Assembly: GCA_017475845.1 (NCBI GenBank)
Contig: JAFVEU010000161.1
Coordinates: 1 to 7,995, forward strand
Direction: 5' to 3'
Source of the DNA: Lachnospiraceae bacterium
GTDB lineage: Bacteria; Bacillota; Clostridia; Lachnospirales; Lachnospiraceae
DNA length: 7,995 nt
Shown here piece by piece: positions 1 through 5,881 of the stretch (position 1 is the first letter of the stretch; each line of letters begins with the position of its first letter). The notes beneath the pieces are model-generated. The model was not told the origin of the DNA. It was given only the letters and a program-made list of their open reading frames with translations, and did no database searches. Made by a program: the position numbers and the translations under genes.

Positions 1-1
1 A

Positions 2-586
2 AACGGAAAAAACACGGATAAAGCCAATTTCAGGGACACGGTGTTCAAGCTCTTTACCATACGGGAGGCGGCGGATACCATGGCGGTCTTTAAGGACCCG
101 GGGAAGAAATCCCAGTGCGAGGCCCTGGCCACGGTGATAGCTGCGATCCTTGTAAGTCCGGAGATAAAAGAACCCCTTACCAAAATGCTGTTATTTACCT
201 GGGGTTTCGCGGAAAGCGTGGTGGATATGCGGATACTCCTGAAGGGAGGCCGGATACCCCTTATGAAAAGCGGAGAGGAATTTAAACTTGGCAATATCGG
301 ACAGATGGTATTATTCCTAAGCCTTCCGGTTTCAAAGGAGGACGGCAGGAAAGGTCTTGACTACGGGGATTATCTCATAATGCTCCTGGCAATGGAAAAC
401 AGTAACAGGAAGGTCATGAGGGCAATGGACGTTATCGAGATGCATATGAGGACAAAAGAAGGAAACCGGGGATTCCGGATGGACGGCTGCATAGATTACG
501 CCGAAGCGGATGTGACCTTAAGCGCAAAGAGGGGATATACCTTCACTATAAGGAGGGATTATTCCTATGAACCCATAATCGAATAG
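2..586 (+). CDS. DUF5702 domain protein of a Tad-like pilus locus (3' part only)
   Basis: The reading frame is open from the left edge, so the gene starts upstream; 194 C-terminal residues are visible. A GTG at 41 lies in this open frame and has no ribosome-binding site, so it is not the start. The visible part has a helical stretch (EALATVIAAILVSPEIKEPL), a 'GLDYGDYLIMLLAM' segment and a following 'NRKVMRAMDVIEMHMR' helix, then a beta-rich end. I recognise this as the C-terminal part of the DUF5702 family. That family has no known biochemical function, but its members occur in Lachnospiraceae Tad-like loci beside TadE-like pseudopilins, as here. The next gene begins 41 nt downstream with its own strong ribosome-binding site, so the two are probably co-transcribed. 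Family assignment is from sequence pattern; a role in pilus assembly is inferred from context. Confidence 0.72.
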   Translation, partial: NGKNTDKANFRDTVFKLFTIREAADTMAVFKDPGKKSQCEALATVIAAILVSPEIKEPLTKMLLFTWGFAESVVDMRILLKGGRIPLMKSGEEFKLGNIGQMVLFLSLPVSKEDGRKGLDYGDYLIMLLAMENSNRKVMRAMDVIEMHMRTKEGNRGFRMDGCIDYAEADVTLSAKRGYTFTIRRDYSYEPIIE

Positions 587-615
587 AGACAGCTTATCAT
601 TTTATCCTTTAAGAA

Positions 616-621
616 AGGAGG
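616..621 (+). promoter_or_regulatory. Ribosome-binding site that fixes the start of the TadE-like gene
   Basis: A perfect AGGAGG lies directly against an ATG at 622 (no spacer) but 6 nt before the in-frame ATG at 628. Only the second spacing suits initiation, so the protein should start MDSEKKP rather than MRMDSEKKP. Confidence 0.75.
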
Positions 622-627
622 ATGCGG

Positions 628-1524
628 ATGGATTCCGAAAAAAAACCAATACTATGTTCTTTAAGAGAGTTTCCCCAAAACCAGTGTGATGTGCATTACT
701 CCTTTACCAACACCTTAAGGAAGAGATCCGCATTCTCCTTTCTTAAAGGAAGCTTAACTGTGGAGACTGCCATAGCCCTGCCCATCTTTATTTTTGCCGT
801 GCTCATACTCGTTATGGCGGGCGAGGCTGTAAGGTTTTCCGGAAACCTGAATGCGGGGCTTATGGAGAGTGCGAAGAAGCTGAGTGTTTACGCGTATGCC
901 GGGAACCGGAAGGGTCTTTCGGGAATGACGGCGGGACTCGGGGGAAAGGCAGTATCCCTGACCCTTGGAAAGAGCATGACAGTAAAGGAACTGGAAAAGT
1001 CCTACGGGGGAGAGCTTTTTTCCGAAGGCGGGAAGTCCGGACTCTCATTTATCCATTCAAATGTTCTGGGACCGGATCAGATGATCGACCTGAATGCGGT
1101 ATGGAGGATGAAGGTTAAATTTCCCCTTCCGGGGGTACAGGGCTTCCGGGTCATAGACCGGGCCCGGATCCGGGCATTTACGGGTTATGACAACAGCAGA
1201 GGCAGAGGCGGAGAAGAAGGGGAAGAGGAGATGGTATTTGTGACTGAGACCGGTACCGTATTTCACAGGGACCGGAACTGCAGCCACCTTAACATACATA
1301 TCTCCGTCACGGATCCCGGGGATGTGAAAAACAGGAGAAATACCTCCGGCGGGAAATACTATCCCTGCGAATACTGCGGCAGGGGCAGCGGAACCCTTTA
1401 TATCACGGAGGATGGAGACAGATACCACAGTAAGATCAGCTGTCCGGGTCTTAAGCGGACCATACGCTGCGTTCCGATATCGGAGGTGGGAGGCAGGGGA
1501 CCCTGTTCACGCTGTGGCTTTTAA
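628..1524 (+). CDS. TadE-like pseudopilin with tandem C-terminal Cys/His modules
   Basis: A 298-residue protein. Residues 40-65 carry a TadE-like signal: KGSLTVETAIALPIF followed by a hydrophobic helix, with likely processing between Gly41 and Ser42 and Glu at +5 of the mature form. The leader of about 41 residues is unusually long for this class. The middle part (70-195) is ordinary pseudopilin-like sequence. The C-terminal 95 residues contain two copies of one module: V-T-E-T-G-x2-F-H213-x4-C218...P-C247-x2-C250-G and I-T-E-D-G-x2-Y-H267-x4-C272...P-C293-x2-C296-G. The spacing suggests metal binding or disulfides, exposed outside the membrane after export. The peptidase that would process it is encoded 17 nt downstream. 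TadE-like identity is fairly sure; the function of the Cys/His modules is unknown. Confidence 0.8.
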   Translation: MDSEKKPILCSLREFPQNQCDVHYSFTNTLRKRSAFSFLKGSLTVETAIALPIFIFAVLILVMAGEAVRFSGNLNAGLMESAKKLSVYAYAGNRKGLSGMTAGLGGKAVSLTLGKSMTVKELEKSYGGELFSEGGKSGLSFIHSNVLGPDQMIDLNAVWRMKVKFPLPGVQGFRVIDRARIRAFTGYDNSRGRGGEEGEEEMVFVTETGTVFHRDRNCSHLNIHISVTDPGDVKNRRNTSGGKYYPCEYCGRGSGTLYITEDGDRYHSKISCPGLKRTIRCVPISEVGGRGPCSRCGF

Positions 1525-1541
1525 CCGGAAGAGAGGTTTTT

Positions 1542-1961
1542 ATGGCAGGAAATATCATAACCGGAGCGTTTCTCACGCTGTGCTCCTATTCGGATATCAA
1601 AAGAAGGGAGATATATGTCAAACCCGCTTTAGCGCTGATTCTTTTAGGGATAGTATTTGCGGCGCTGCAGGGCAGGGACAGCCTTTTGTCGGCATTCCTC
1701 GGTGCCCTGACGGGAGTGGCGCTGATAATAATATCAAAGCTTACAAAGGGGGCTGTGGGGGCGGGAGACGGCCTGGTACTCATCGTCACCGCCTTTTATC
1801 AGGGCTTTGCGGGAAACTTAAGCATCCTTCTTATGGCGCTTTTCCTGTCCGCGGTGGTTTCGGCAACGGCCCTCATGATCAGGAAATGCAAAAGGGATTA
1901 CGAGCTTCCCTTTGTACCCTTTATGCTGGCGGCCTTTCTCATACAGATCTGGAGGTGCTGA
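1542..1961 (+). CDS. Prepilin peptidase, A24 family (TadV/CpaA type)
   Basis: A 139-residue polytopic membrane protein. It has the two catalytic aspartates of GxGD aspartic peptidases: Asp18 in YSDIKRREI and Asp76 in GAGDG. A PFVPFML segment near the C-terminus is also typical. About four membrane segments are visible (roughly 28-42, 50-65, 88-112, 122-136). It lacks the N-terminal methylation domain of the longer PilD enzymes, so it is the short TadV/CpaA form, which cleaves the leader of pilin and TadE-like proteins on the cytoplasmic face of the membrane. The ATG at 1542 follows a GAGAGG ribosome-binding site. The gene lies between two TadE-like genes whose products are its likely substrates. 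Its last codons supply the ribosome-binding site of the next gene. tadV or cpaA would be fair names, but orthology within the locus is not proven here. Confidence 0.88.
   Translation: MAGNIITGAFLTLCSYSDIKRREIYVKPALALILLGIVFAALQGRDSLLSAFLGALTGVALIIISKLTKGAVGAGDGLVLIVTAFYQGFAGNLSILLMALFLSAVVSATALMIRKCKRDYELPFVPFMLAAFLIQIWRC
1951..1955 (+). promoter_or_regulatory. Ribosome-binding site inside the peptidase gene that fixes the next start
   Basis: GGAGG in the last codons of the peptidase gene lies 7 nt before the ATG at 1963. The same frame is open further upstream to an ATG at 1912, but that would add 17 residues overlapping the peptidase gene and spoil a typical TadE-like N-terminus (MKKGSFTVEAS). 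Confidence 0.75.
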
Positions 1962-1962
1962 C

Positions 1963-2403
1963 ATGAAAAAGGGCTCTTTTACAGTGGAAGCCTCTCTTAT
2001 CTTTCCCTTTATCCTGGCGGTCATCGTACTGGTGATATACGCTGCCTTCTTTATCCACGACAGGGCCGTGATGAGTGCTGCGGCCTGCAAAGCAGCCATA
2101 AGGGGCAGTGAGATAACGGATCCCCACGGCGATATATACGATAAGGCAAGGAAGACCGGGGAAGAGGAAATGAAGGGTAGGCTGCTCTCCACCCGGATCA
2201 GGACTATAGACATAAACGTGGACTCAAAAGAGGTCAGGGTATCCGTATGCGGGGACTTCATCATTCCGGGAGGCGTGATACCTGTTCCCGGGATAGAGGG
2301 CAGGGGTACGGTGATAAAGGTAAACGCCCTTAGCAGCCGCCTGAATCCGGCAGAGTTTATAAGGAGCTGCAGGGTGATAGAGGAGCACGTCGGCAGGGAT
2401 TGA
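1963..2403 (+). CDS. Short TadE-like pseudopilin
   Basis: A 146-residue protein starting MKKGSFTVEASLIFPF, with a very short basic leader, predicted cleavage between Gly4 and Ser5, Glu at +5 of the mature form and a hydrophobic helix to about residue 31. This is the standard TadE/TadF-like pseudopilin pattern. The rest (32-146) is a small soluble domain with beta-like stretches (RTIDINVDSKEVRVSVCGDF) and three cysteines (42, 96, 136). The start lies 1 nt after the peptidase stop, so translation is probably coupled. The product should be processed by that peptidase and act as a minor pilin or assembly factor outside the membrane. The fold is assigned from the N-terminal pattern; the exact role is inferred from the operon. 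Confidence 0.85.
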   Translation: MKKGSFTVEASLIFPFILAVIVLVIYAAFFIHDRAVMSAAACKAAIRGSEITDPHGDIYDKARKTGEEEMKGRLLSTRIRTIDINVDSKEVRVSVCGDFIIPGGVIPVPGIEGRGTVIKVNALSSRLNPAEFIRSCRVIEEHVGRD

Positions 2404-2427
2404 AAACGGAAAGGAGAATTAAGAACT

Positions 2428-3339
2428 ATGGAAGCGGAATTCAGACAGGATCTTCTGAAGAGGACCATGGTGGTGAAACGGGGCAATCCGGTAAAGAGTT
2501 CTTTCAGGGAAAAGATGGCAGTAAAGAACAGGATCAGGGGAACAGCCATAGTGAGTATAAGGTATATGAACGGAGAGTCTTATTACAGCTATGATATGGG
2601 CTCCTGTCAGACATTGAAAGACTATTTTGACGGAAACCCCATGTCATTTAAGGAAGTAAAGGTGCTGCTCTCTGCTCTGAGGGCGGTTTCCGCAGAGCTT
2701 GAAAAATATCTTCTGGATATAAAGGATCTCCTGATGGAGCCGGAGCACATATTCTGGGATACGGATAAGGAGGAACCGCTCTTCTGCTATTATCCGGAAA
2801 AGGCGGCGGATGAGGAAGGCTTTTCTGCCTTTGGACAGTTCCTCATGGATTCTGCGGACAAGGAGGACGAAAGGGCTACTGAGGCCGTATACGCCTATTT
2901 TGACAGGATCTGCGACGGAGTGCTGCTGCCGGGAGAGCTGCCCCTGTACGGAGGAGGCAGCTCCGGGGAGGAAGAGATAAAGAAGGCGGTGCCCGTGAGC
3001 ACTTTTCCCGACGGTGAAGAGGAGGACTGTACCTTAAAGGAAATCCCGGAGGAAAACCGGGACAATTATTACATGGAAAACGGTCTTCCGGAGGATAAGG
3101 AGGAAAAACAGAGCCGGAAAGGGCTTCTCCTGATACTGGCTTTCCTGCCGGCCCTCCTTTCTGCCGCAGCCTATGGGATCGTCTTTATGAGACCGGAGAT
3201 CATGGGATTTCTGGGGCTTTCGGATGAGGACTATATACGCGCCGGCATCGGCGTCATCCTCTTCTCCGGGGCCTTCATAACCGCAGGCATATATGTGTGG
3301 AATAAAAGAAGGATGACAGCCCCGGGTTCCGATAATTGA
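2428..3339 (+). CDS. DUF6382 membrane protein lacking a C-terminal FHA domain
   Basis: A 303-residue protein. Residues 1-170 resemble the DUF6382 domain, with its N-terminal beta-strands (GTAIVSIRYMNGESYYSYD) and a helical part with 'LEKYLLDIKDLLMEPEHIFWD' and 'FCYYPE' segments, somewhat like a degenerate kinase fold. Residues 172-230 form an acidic linker. Two membrane helices follow at about 232-254 and 270-291, then a 12-residue tail. Related proteins I know from Lachnospiraceae continue after the membrane part into an FHA phosphothreonine-binding domain. Here the frame stops, and the next 60 nt encode nothing like FHA. An AAGGAG ribosome-binding site lies 11 nt before the ATG. The gene ends the pilus operon. 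The family call is moderately sure; the function is unknown, though a regulatory or scaffold role is plausible. Confidence 0.7.
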   Translation: MEAEFRQDLLKRTMVVKRGNPVKSSFREKMAVKNRIRGTAIVSIRYMNGESYYSYDMGSCQTLKDYFDGNPMSFKEVKVLLSALRAVSAELEKYLLDIKDLLMEPEHIFWDTDKEEPLFCYYPEKAADEEGFSAFGQFLMDSADKEDERATEAVYAYFDRICDGVLLPGELPLYGGGSSGEEEIKKAVPVSTFPDGEEEDCTLKEIPEENRDNYYMENGLPEDKEEKQSRKGLLLILAFLPALLSAAAYGIVFMRPEIMGFLGLSDEDYIRAGIGVILFSGAFITAGIYVWNKRRMTAPGSDN

Positions 3340-3365
3340 CATATCCCTTTTGCTGATAGTAGAAT
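3336..3365 (+). promoter_or_regulatory. Sigma-A-type promoter for the rhomboid operon
   Basis: A perfect -35 TTGACA (3336-3341) and a TAGAAT -10 (3360-3365, one mismatch to TATAAT) are separated by 18 nt. The -35 overlaps the stop codon of the DUF6382 gene. The expected transcript start is near 3372, about 30 nt before the GTG start of the rhomboid gene. No terminator is visible between the two genes, so read-through from the pilus operon is also possible. Confidence 0.65.
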
Positions 3366-3402
3366 TGGTGGGAAATGTAAGGCTTATCGGGAGGAACGGA
3401 TC

Positions 3403-4458
3403 GTGGAAGTGAAAATAGCCGAATATCTGGTCAGCAGAGGGTATACGTCTGTTTCGTCCTCCATTCCCCAGGTCAGGGTGTTTTTCAGGGTTGACGGCGG
3501 TCTGGCCATGGTGGTCATGCTGATAGACGGCAGGAACATGATAATGAGCCCCGAGGCTTTCCGGGCCATAAAGGCAAAGACCGAGAGTCTTTTTCAGTCC
3601 AAAGGCTATACGAGCATCAGGCTTTTTTCTCTCTTCATGACCTTAAATGTCATGAATTTCGGCGCCATCGGCGCCAGGGAGGACCTTTCCTGGATAATAG
3701 ATCTTTCTTCAGGGAGACTGTGCATATTTGACAATGAGGTGGTGGATTTCGACGGCCTCCGTTACGGGCTGGAGCAGCTTCTGGAGGAAGACCGGGGATC
3801 CGGCCGTACCATCGCCCAGGCAGTATCCGGATTCTTTCTCTTTAATAAAGCTCCGGTGACACTAAGCCTCATCCTTCTGAACCTCATAGTGTTTGTGACC
3901 CTTTCACTTATGGGATCCACTACGGATTCAGCCTTTATGGTGGAGCACGGGGCCCTGTCCCTTTCCAGGATCATGGCGAATTTTGAGTGGTACAGGCTGG
4001 TAACTGCGGTGTTCCTCCACTTCGGACTGGAGCATCTGGCAGCTAATATGCTGGCTCTCTGGGTCTTCGGCGAAAGGGTGGAAAAGGCGTTGGGCAGGGG
4101 CAGATTCCTCTTCCTCTATCTTTTCAGCGGGATAGCAGGAAACGGGGTTTCTCTGGCGGTTTCCTATCTTTCGGGACAGAATGTGGTCTCGGCGGGAGCC
4201 AGCGGTGCGGTTTTCGGCATCATCGGAGCTCTTTTTGCCATTGTCATTAAGAACAGGGGCAGATATGCCGAGCTTACGGGAGGAAGAGCGGTCCTTCTGG
4301 TTCTTTACAGCGTGTTTTCCGGATTTTCCGGTGAAGGGATAGACAATGCCGCCCATATCGGCGGTCTGGCAGCGGGACTCCTCTTAGGGTTCATTCTGTA
4401 CCATGTGCGGGAGAACCCCGTGGAAGAGACAGACAGTGAAGGAAAGGAAGCGCCTTAA
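3403..4458 (+). CDS. Rhomboid-family intramembrane serine protease with N-terminal soluble domain
   Basis: A 351-residue protein. Residues 1-140 form a soluble N-terminal domain of unknown role, placed like the globular N-terminal domain of Bacillus YqgP-type rhomboids. Residues 150-335 are the rhomboid core, with about six membrane helices. It has the L1 motif WYRLVTAVFLHFGLEHLAANM (His206, His211, Asn215), the catalytic serine in GASG (Ser267) and the catalytic histidine in AAHIGG (His318), so it should be an active protease cutting within the membrane. A GTG start at 3403 is chosen because GGGAGG ends 8 nt upstream and no better in-frame start exists. The stop directly abuts the ATG of the next gene in the same frame, which suggests coupled translation. 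The substrate is unknown; pilus pseudopilins next door are a guess only. Confidence 0.9.
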   Translation: MEVKIAEYLVSRGYTSVSSSIPQVRVFFRVDGGLAMVVMLIDGRNMIMSPEAFRAIKAKTESLFQSKGYTSIRLFSLFMTLNVMNFGAIGAREDLSWIIDLSSGRLCIFDNEVVDFDGLRYGLEQLLEEDRGSGRTIAQAVSGFFLFNKAPVTLSLILLNLIVFVTLSLMGSTTDSAFMVEHGALSLSRIMANFEWYRLVTAVFLHFGLEHLAANMLALWVFGERVEKALGRGRFLFLYLFSGIAGNGVSLAVSYLSGQNVVSAGASGAVFGIIGALFAIVIKNRGRYAELTGGRAVLLVLYSVFSGFSGEGIDNAAHIGGLAAGLLLGFILYHVRENPVEETDSEGKEAP

Positions 4459-5460
4459 ATGAAGATAAACATTTATTACGGCGGACGGGGAATAGTGGGT
4501 GATTCCACACTTTTTGTGCTTTCCAGGATGCAGAAGGTGCTGGAGGAATTAAATGTCCATATAGAGAGGATAAATCTCTATGAGAGGAAGCATAATATCA
4601 CTTCCCTGCCCAGCACCCTTAATGATGCGGACGGTATAATACTTGCCTCCACGGTGGAATGGTACGGTCTTGGAGGCTATATGTACCAGTTCCTTGATTC
4701 CTGCTGGCTTTACGGCAACAAGCAGAAGATCTCCGAGCTATATATGTGTCCCGTGGTGATCTCCACCACCTACGGAGAGAGACAGGGTGTGATGACACTG
4801 CAGACCGCCTGGGATACCCTGGGAGGGAGATCCTGCAACGGAATGTCGGCCTATGTCAGGGATTCCGTGGCCTTTGAGCTCAATCAGGAATATGTGAACG
4901 TTATCGAACGTACCGCGGAGAATCTCTACAGGACCATTTCCAGGAAAGCGGTGATACTGCCTGCCAGTAGCCAGGAAGTAAAGCAGATGGTCACAAGGGA
5001 GGCTCCCATAGACTTTACGCCTCAGGAGACGGAGCAGTTAAGCAGATTTGCATCCGATGATAAATATATCCAGACCCAGAAGGAGGATTTAAAGGAGCTG
5101 GCAAGCCACTTCAAGACCCTCTTAAAGAACGACGGCATGTCCGAGGAGGAGGTGCTGATAAACAGCTTCAAGAAGGCCTTCCGTCCCCAGAATTCCTTTG
5201 AGAGCGTATATCTTATGGAGATCGCGGGTTTTGACCTGCCCCTTGTACTGGATGTGAATAATGACAGTTTTACCGCCGTTTTCGAAAAAAGACAGGACCC
5301 CGCAGTACTCTGCAGGGTCTCCAAGGAAAAACTCGAGGATATAACCGGGGGAAAGGAAACCTTCCAGCACGCCTTCATGTCCGGAGACATGCAGGTAAAG
5401 GGAGATTTCCGCATGCTCCGTATGCTGGATACGGTATTCCCCTTCGGGAACAGGGCATAA
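4459..5460 (+). CDS. Flavodoxin-like domain fused to an SCP2-like domain
   Basis: A 333-residue protein. Residues 1-165 look like a flavodoxin/NADPH-dependent FMN reductase fold: an alternating start (MKINIYYGGRG), a central strand ending IILASTVEWYGLGG, and another ending VVISTTYGERQG, where flavin phosphate- and ring-binding loops would sit. Residues 166-235 are a charged helical linker. Residues 236-330 resemble an SCP2-type lipid-binding domain, with EDITGGKETFQHAFMSGDM followed by VKGDF and LRMLDTVFPF. It probably acts in the cytosol as a flavin-binding reductase with a hydrophobic-ligand pocket, but no substrate can be named. The ATG follows the rhomboid stop with zero gap, and a ribosome-binding site (GGAAAGGAAG) lies in the rhomboid's last codons. 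Its 3' end holds, antisense, a likely terminator for the converging HIT gene. Confidence 0.72.
   Translation: MKINIYYGGRGIVGDSTLFVLSRMQKVLEELNVHIERINLYERKHNITSLPSTLNDADGIILASTVEWYGLGGYMYQFLDSCWLYGNKQKISELYMCPVVISTTYGERQGVMTLQTAWDTLGGRSCNGMSAYVRDSVAFELNQEYVNVIERTAENLYRTISRKAVILPASSQEVKQMVTREAPIDFTPQETEQLSRFASDDKYIQTQKEDLKELASHFKTLLKNDGMSEEEVLINSFKKAFRPQNSFESVYLMEIAGFDLPLVLDVNNDSFTAVFEKRQDPAVLCRVSKEKLEDITGGKETFQHAFMSGDMQVKGDFRMLRMLDTVFPFGNRA
5285..5319 (-). terminator. Intrinsic terminator for the murG-HIT transcript, inside the converging gene
   Basis: Read on the minus strand, GACCCTGCAG-AGTA-CTGCGGGGTC forms ten consecutive pairs (one G-U) with a 4-nt loop, then CTGTC and six T. On the plus strand the same stem has a C-A mismatch and no T run after it, so the signal is specific to the minus strand. 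It lies about 150 nt past the HIT stop codon, within the flavodoxin/SCP2 gene. The 5-nt spacer before the T run is a weakness. Confidence 0.55.
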
Positions 5461-5465
5461 CCTGC

Positions 5466-5873
5466 TTATAAGGAGAGAAGCTCCGCCGTTTCCTTAAGCT
5501 CGCTTTCAGAGGGTTTACCGGGCTTCCACCCTATCCTCTGGCCGTCATCCTTAAAGCGGGGAATGAGATGCAGATGGAAATGGAAAACAGTCTGCCCTGC
5601 AGTCTCTCCGTTATTCTGTACTATGTTGAAACCGTCCGCCTTCAATACTTCGGTATTGTGGGCGGCTATTTTTTTAGCCAGTATGAATGCGCGGCCTGCT
5701 GTGTCATCGGGCAGCTCATAGATATCTGCGTAATGCTCCTTCGGAAGGATAAGGGCGTGTCCCTTCGTTGCGGGGCCCATATCCAGTATTACCTTAAATT
5801 CATCATCTTCATAGATGGAATTGGTGGGGAATACCCCGTTTGCCAGTTTGCAGAAAATACAGTCGTCTTTCAT
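5466..5873 (-). CDS. HIT-family nucleotide hydrolase
   Basis: A 135-residue protein of the histidine-triad superfamily, with the catalytic motif HFHLHLIP (His98, His100, His102) preceded by DGFNIVQNNGETAGQTV, which is typical of bacterial Hint-like proteins. Cys5 and Cys8 (CIFC) with His47 and His98 fit the usual structural zinc site. Members hydrolyse nucleoside phosphoramidates or related nucleotidyl bonds in the cytosol; the physiological substrate is rarely known. The length is normal. The start follows the murG stop by 8 nt, and the ribosome-binding site AAGGAG lies in the last codons of murG, so the two form an operon. The gene converges with the flavodoxin/SCP2 gene with only 5 nt between stop codons, and it carries that operon's likely terminator on its opposite strand. 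Confidence 0.93.
   Translation of the reverse strand: MKDDCIFCKLANGVFPTNSIYEDDEFKVILDMGPATKGHALILPKEHYADIYELPDDTAGRAFILAKKIAAHNTEVLKADGFNIVQNNGETAGQTVFHFHLHLIPRFKDDGQRIGWKPGKPSESELKETAELLSL
5636..5675 (+). terminator. Intrinsic terminator for the rhomboid operon, inside the HIT gene
   Basis: CCGCC-TT-CAATAC, loop TTCG, GTATTG-TG-GGCGG, then CTA and seven T. The stem spans 13 positions with one U-G wobble and one U-U mismatch, and the loop is the very stable C(UUCG)G tetraloop. It lies about 175 nt past the flavodoxin/SCP2 stop codon, antisense within the HIT coding sequence. On the minus strand the wobble would become a mismatch and no T run follows, so it is specific to the plus strand. Confidence 0.7.
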
Positions 5874-5881
5874 GTTTGATC

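Noticed and set aside
551..578. AAGGAGG followed by ATG near the end of the DUF5702 gene
   Set aside because: The frame encodes only three residues (M-N-P-stop), so it is a chance match within coding sequence.
1412..1966. Plus-strand open frame of 184 codons overlapping the prepilin peptidase gene
   Set aside because: It overlaps the clear peptidase gene in another frame, has no ribosome-binding site, and its composition (many Arg, Gly, His) is that of an out-of-frame read.
1818..2549. Minus-strand open frame of 243 codons
   Set aside because: It runs antisense to the second TadE-like gene and neighbouring genes, resembles no family, and has no start signals.
3661..3675. Two GGCGCC copies nine nucleotides apart
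   Set aside because: They encode Gly-Ala-Ile-Gly-Ala in the rhomboid frame and have no further copies; no sign of a functional repeat.
5295..5320. The 5295-5320 hairpin as a plus-strand signal of the flavodoxin/SCP2 gene
   Set aside because: On the plus strand the stem has a C-A mismatch and is followed by an A-rich stretch, not a T run.
5664..5679. GGCTA-T-run-TAGCC inverted repeat in the HIT gene
   Set aside because: The loop is the T run itself and the stem competes with the far stronger hairpin at 5636-5665; the T run is better explained as the terminator tail.
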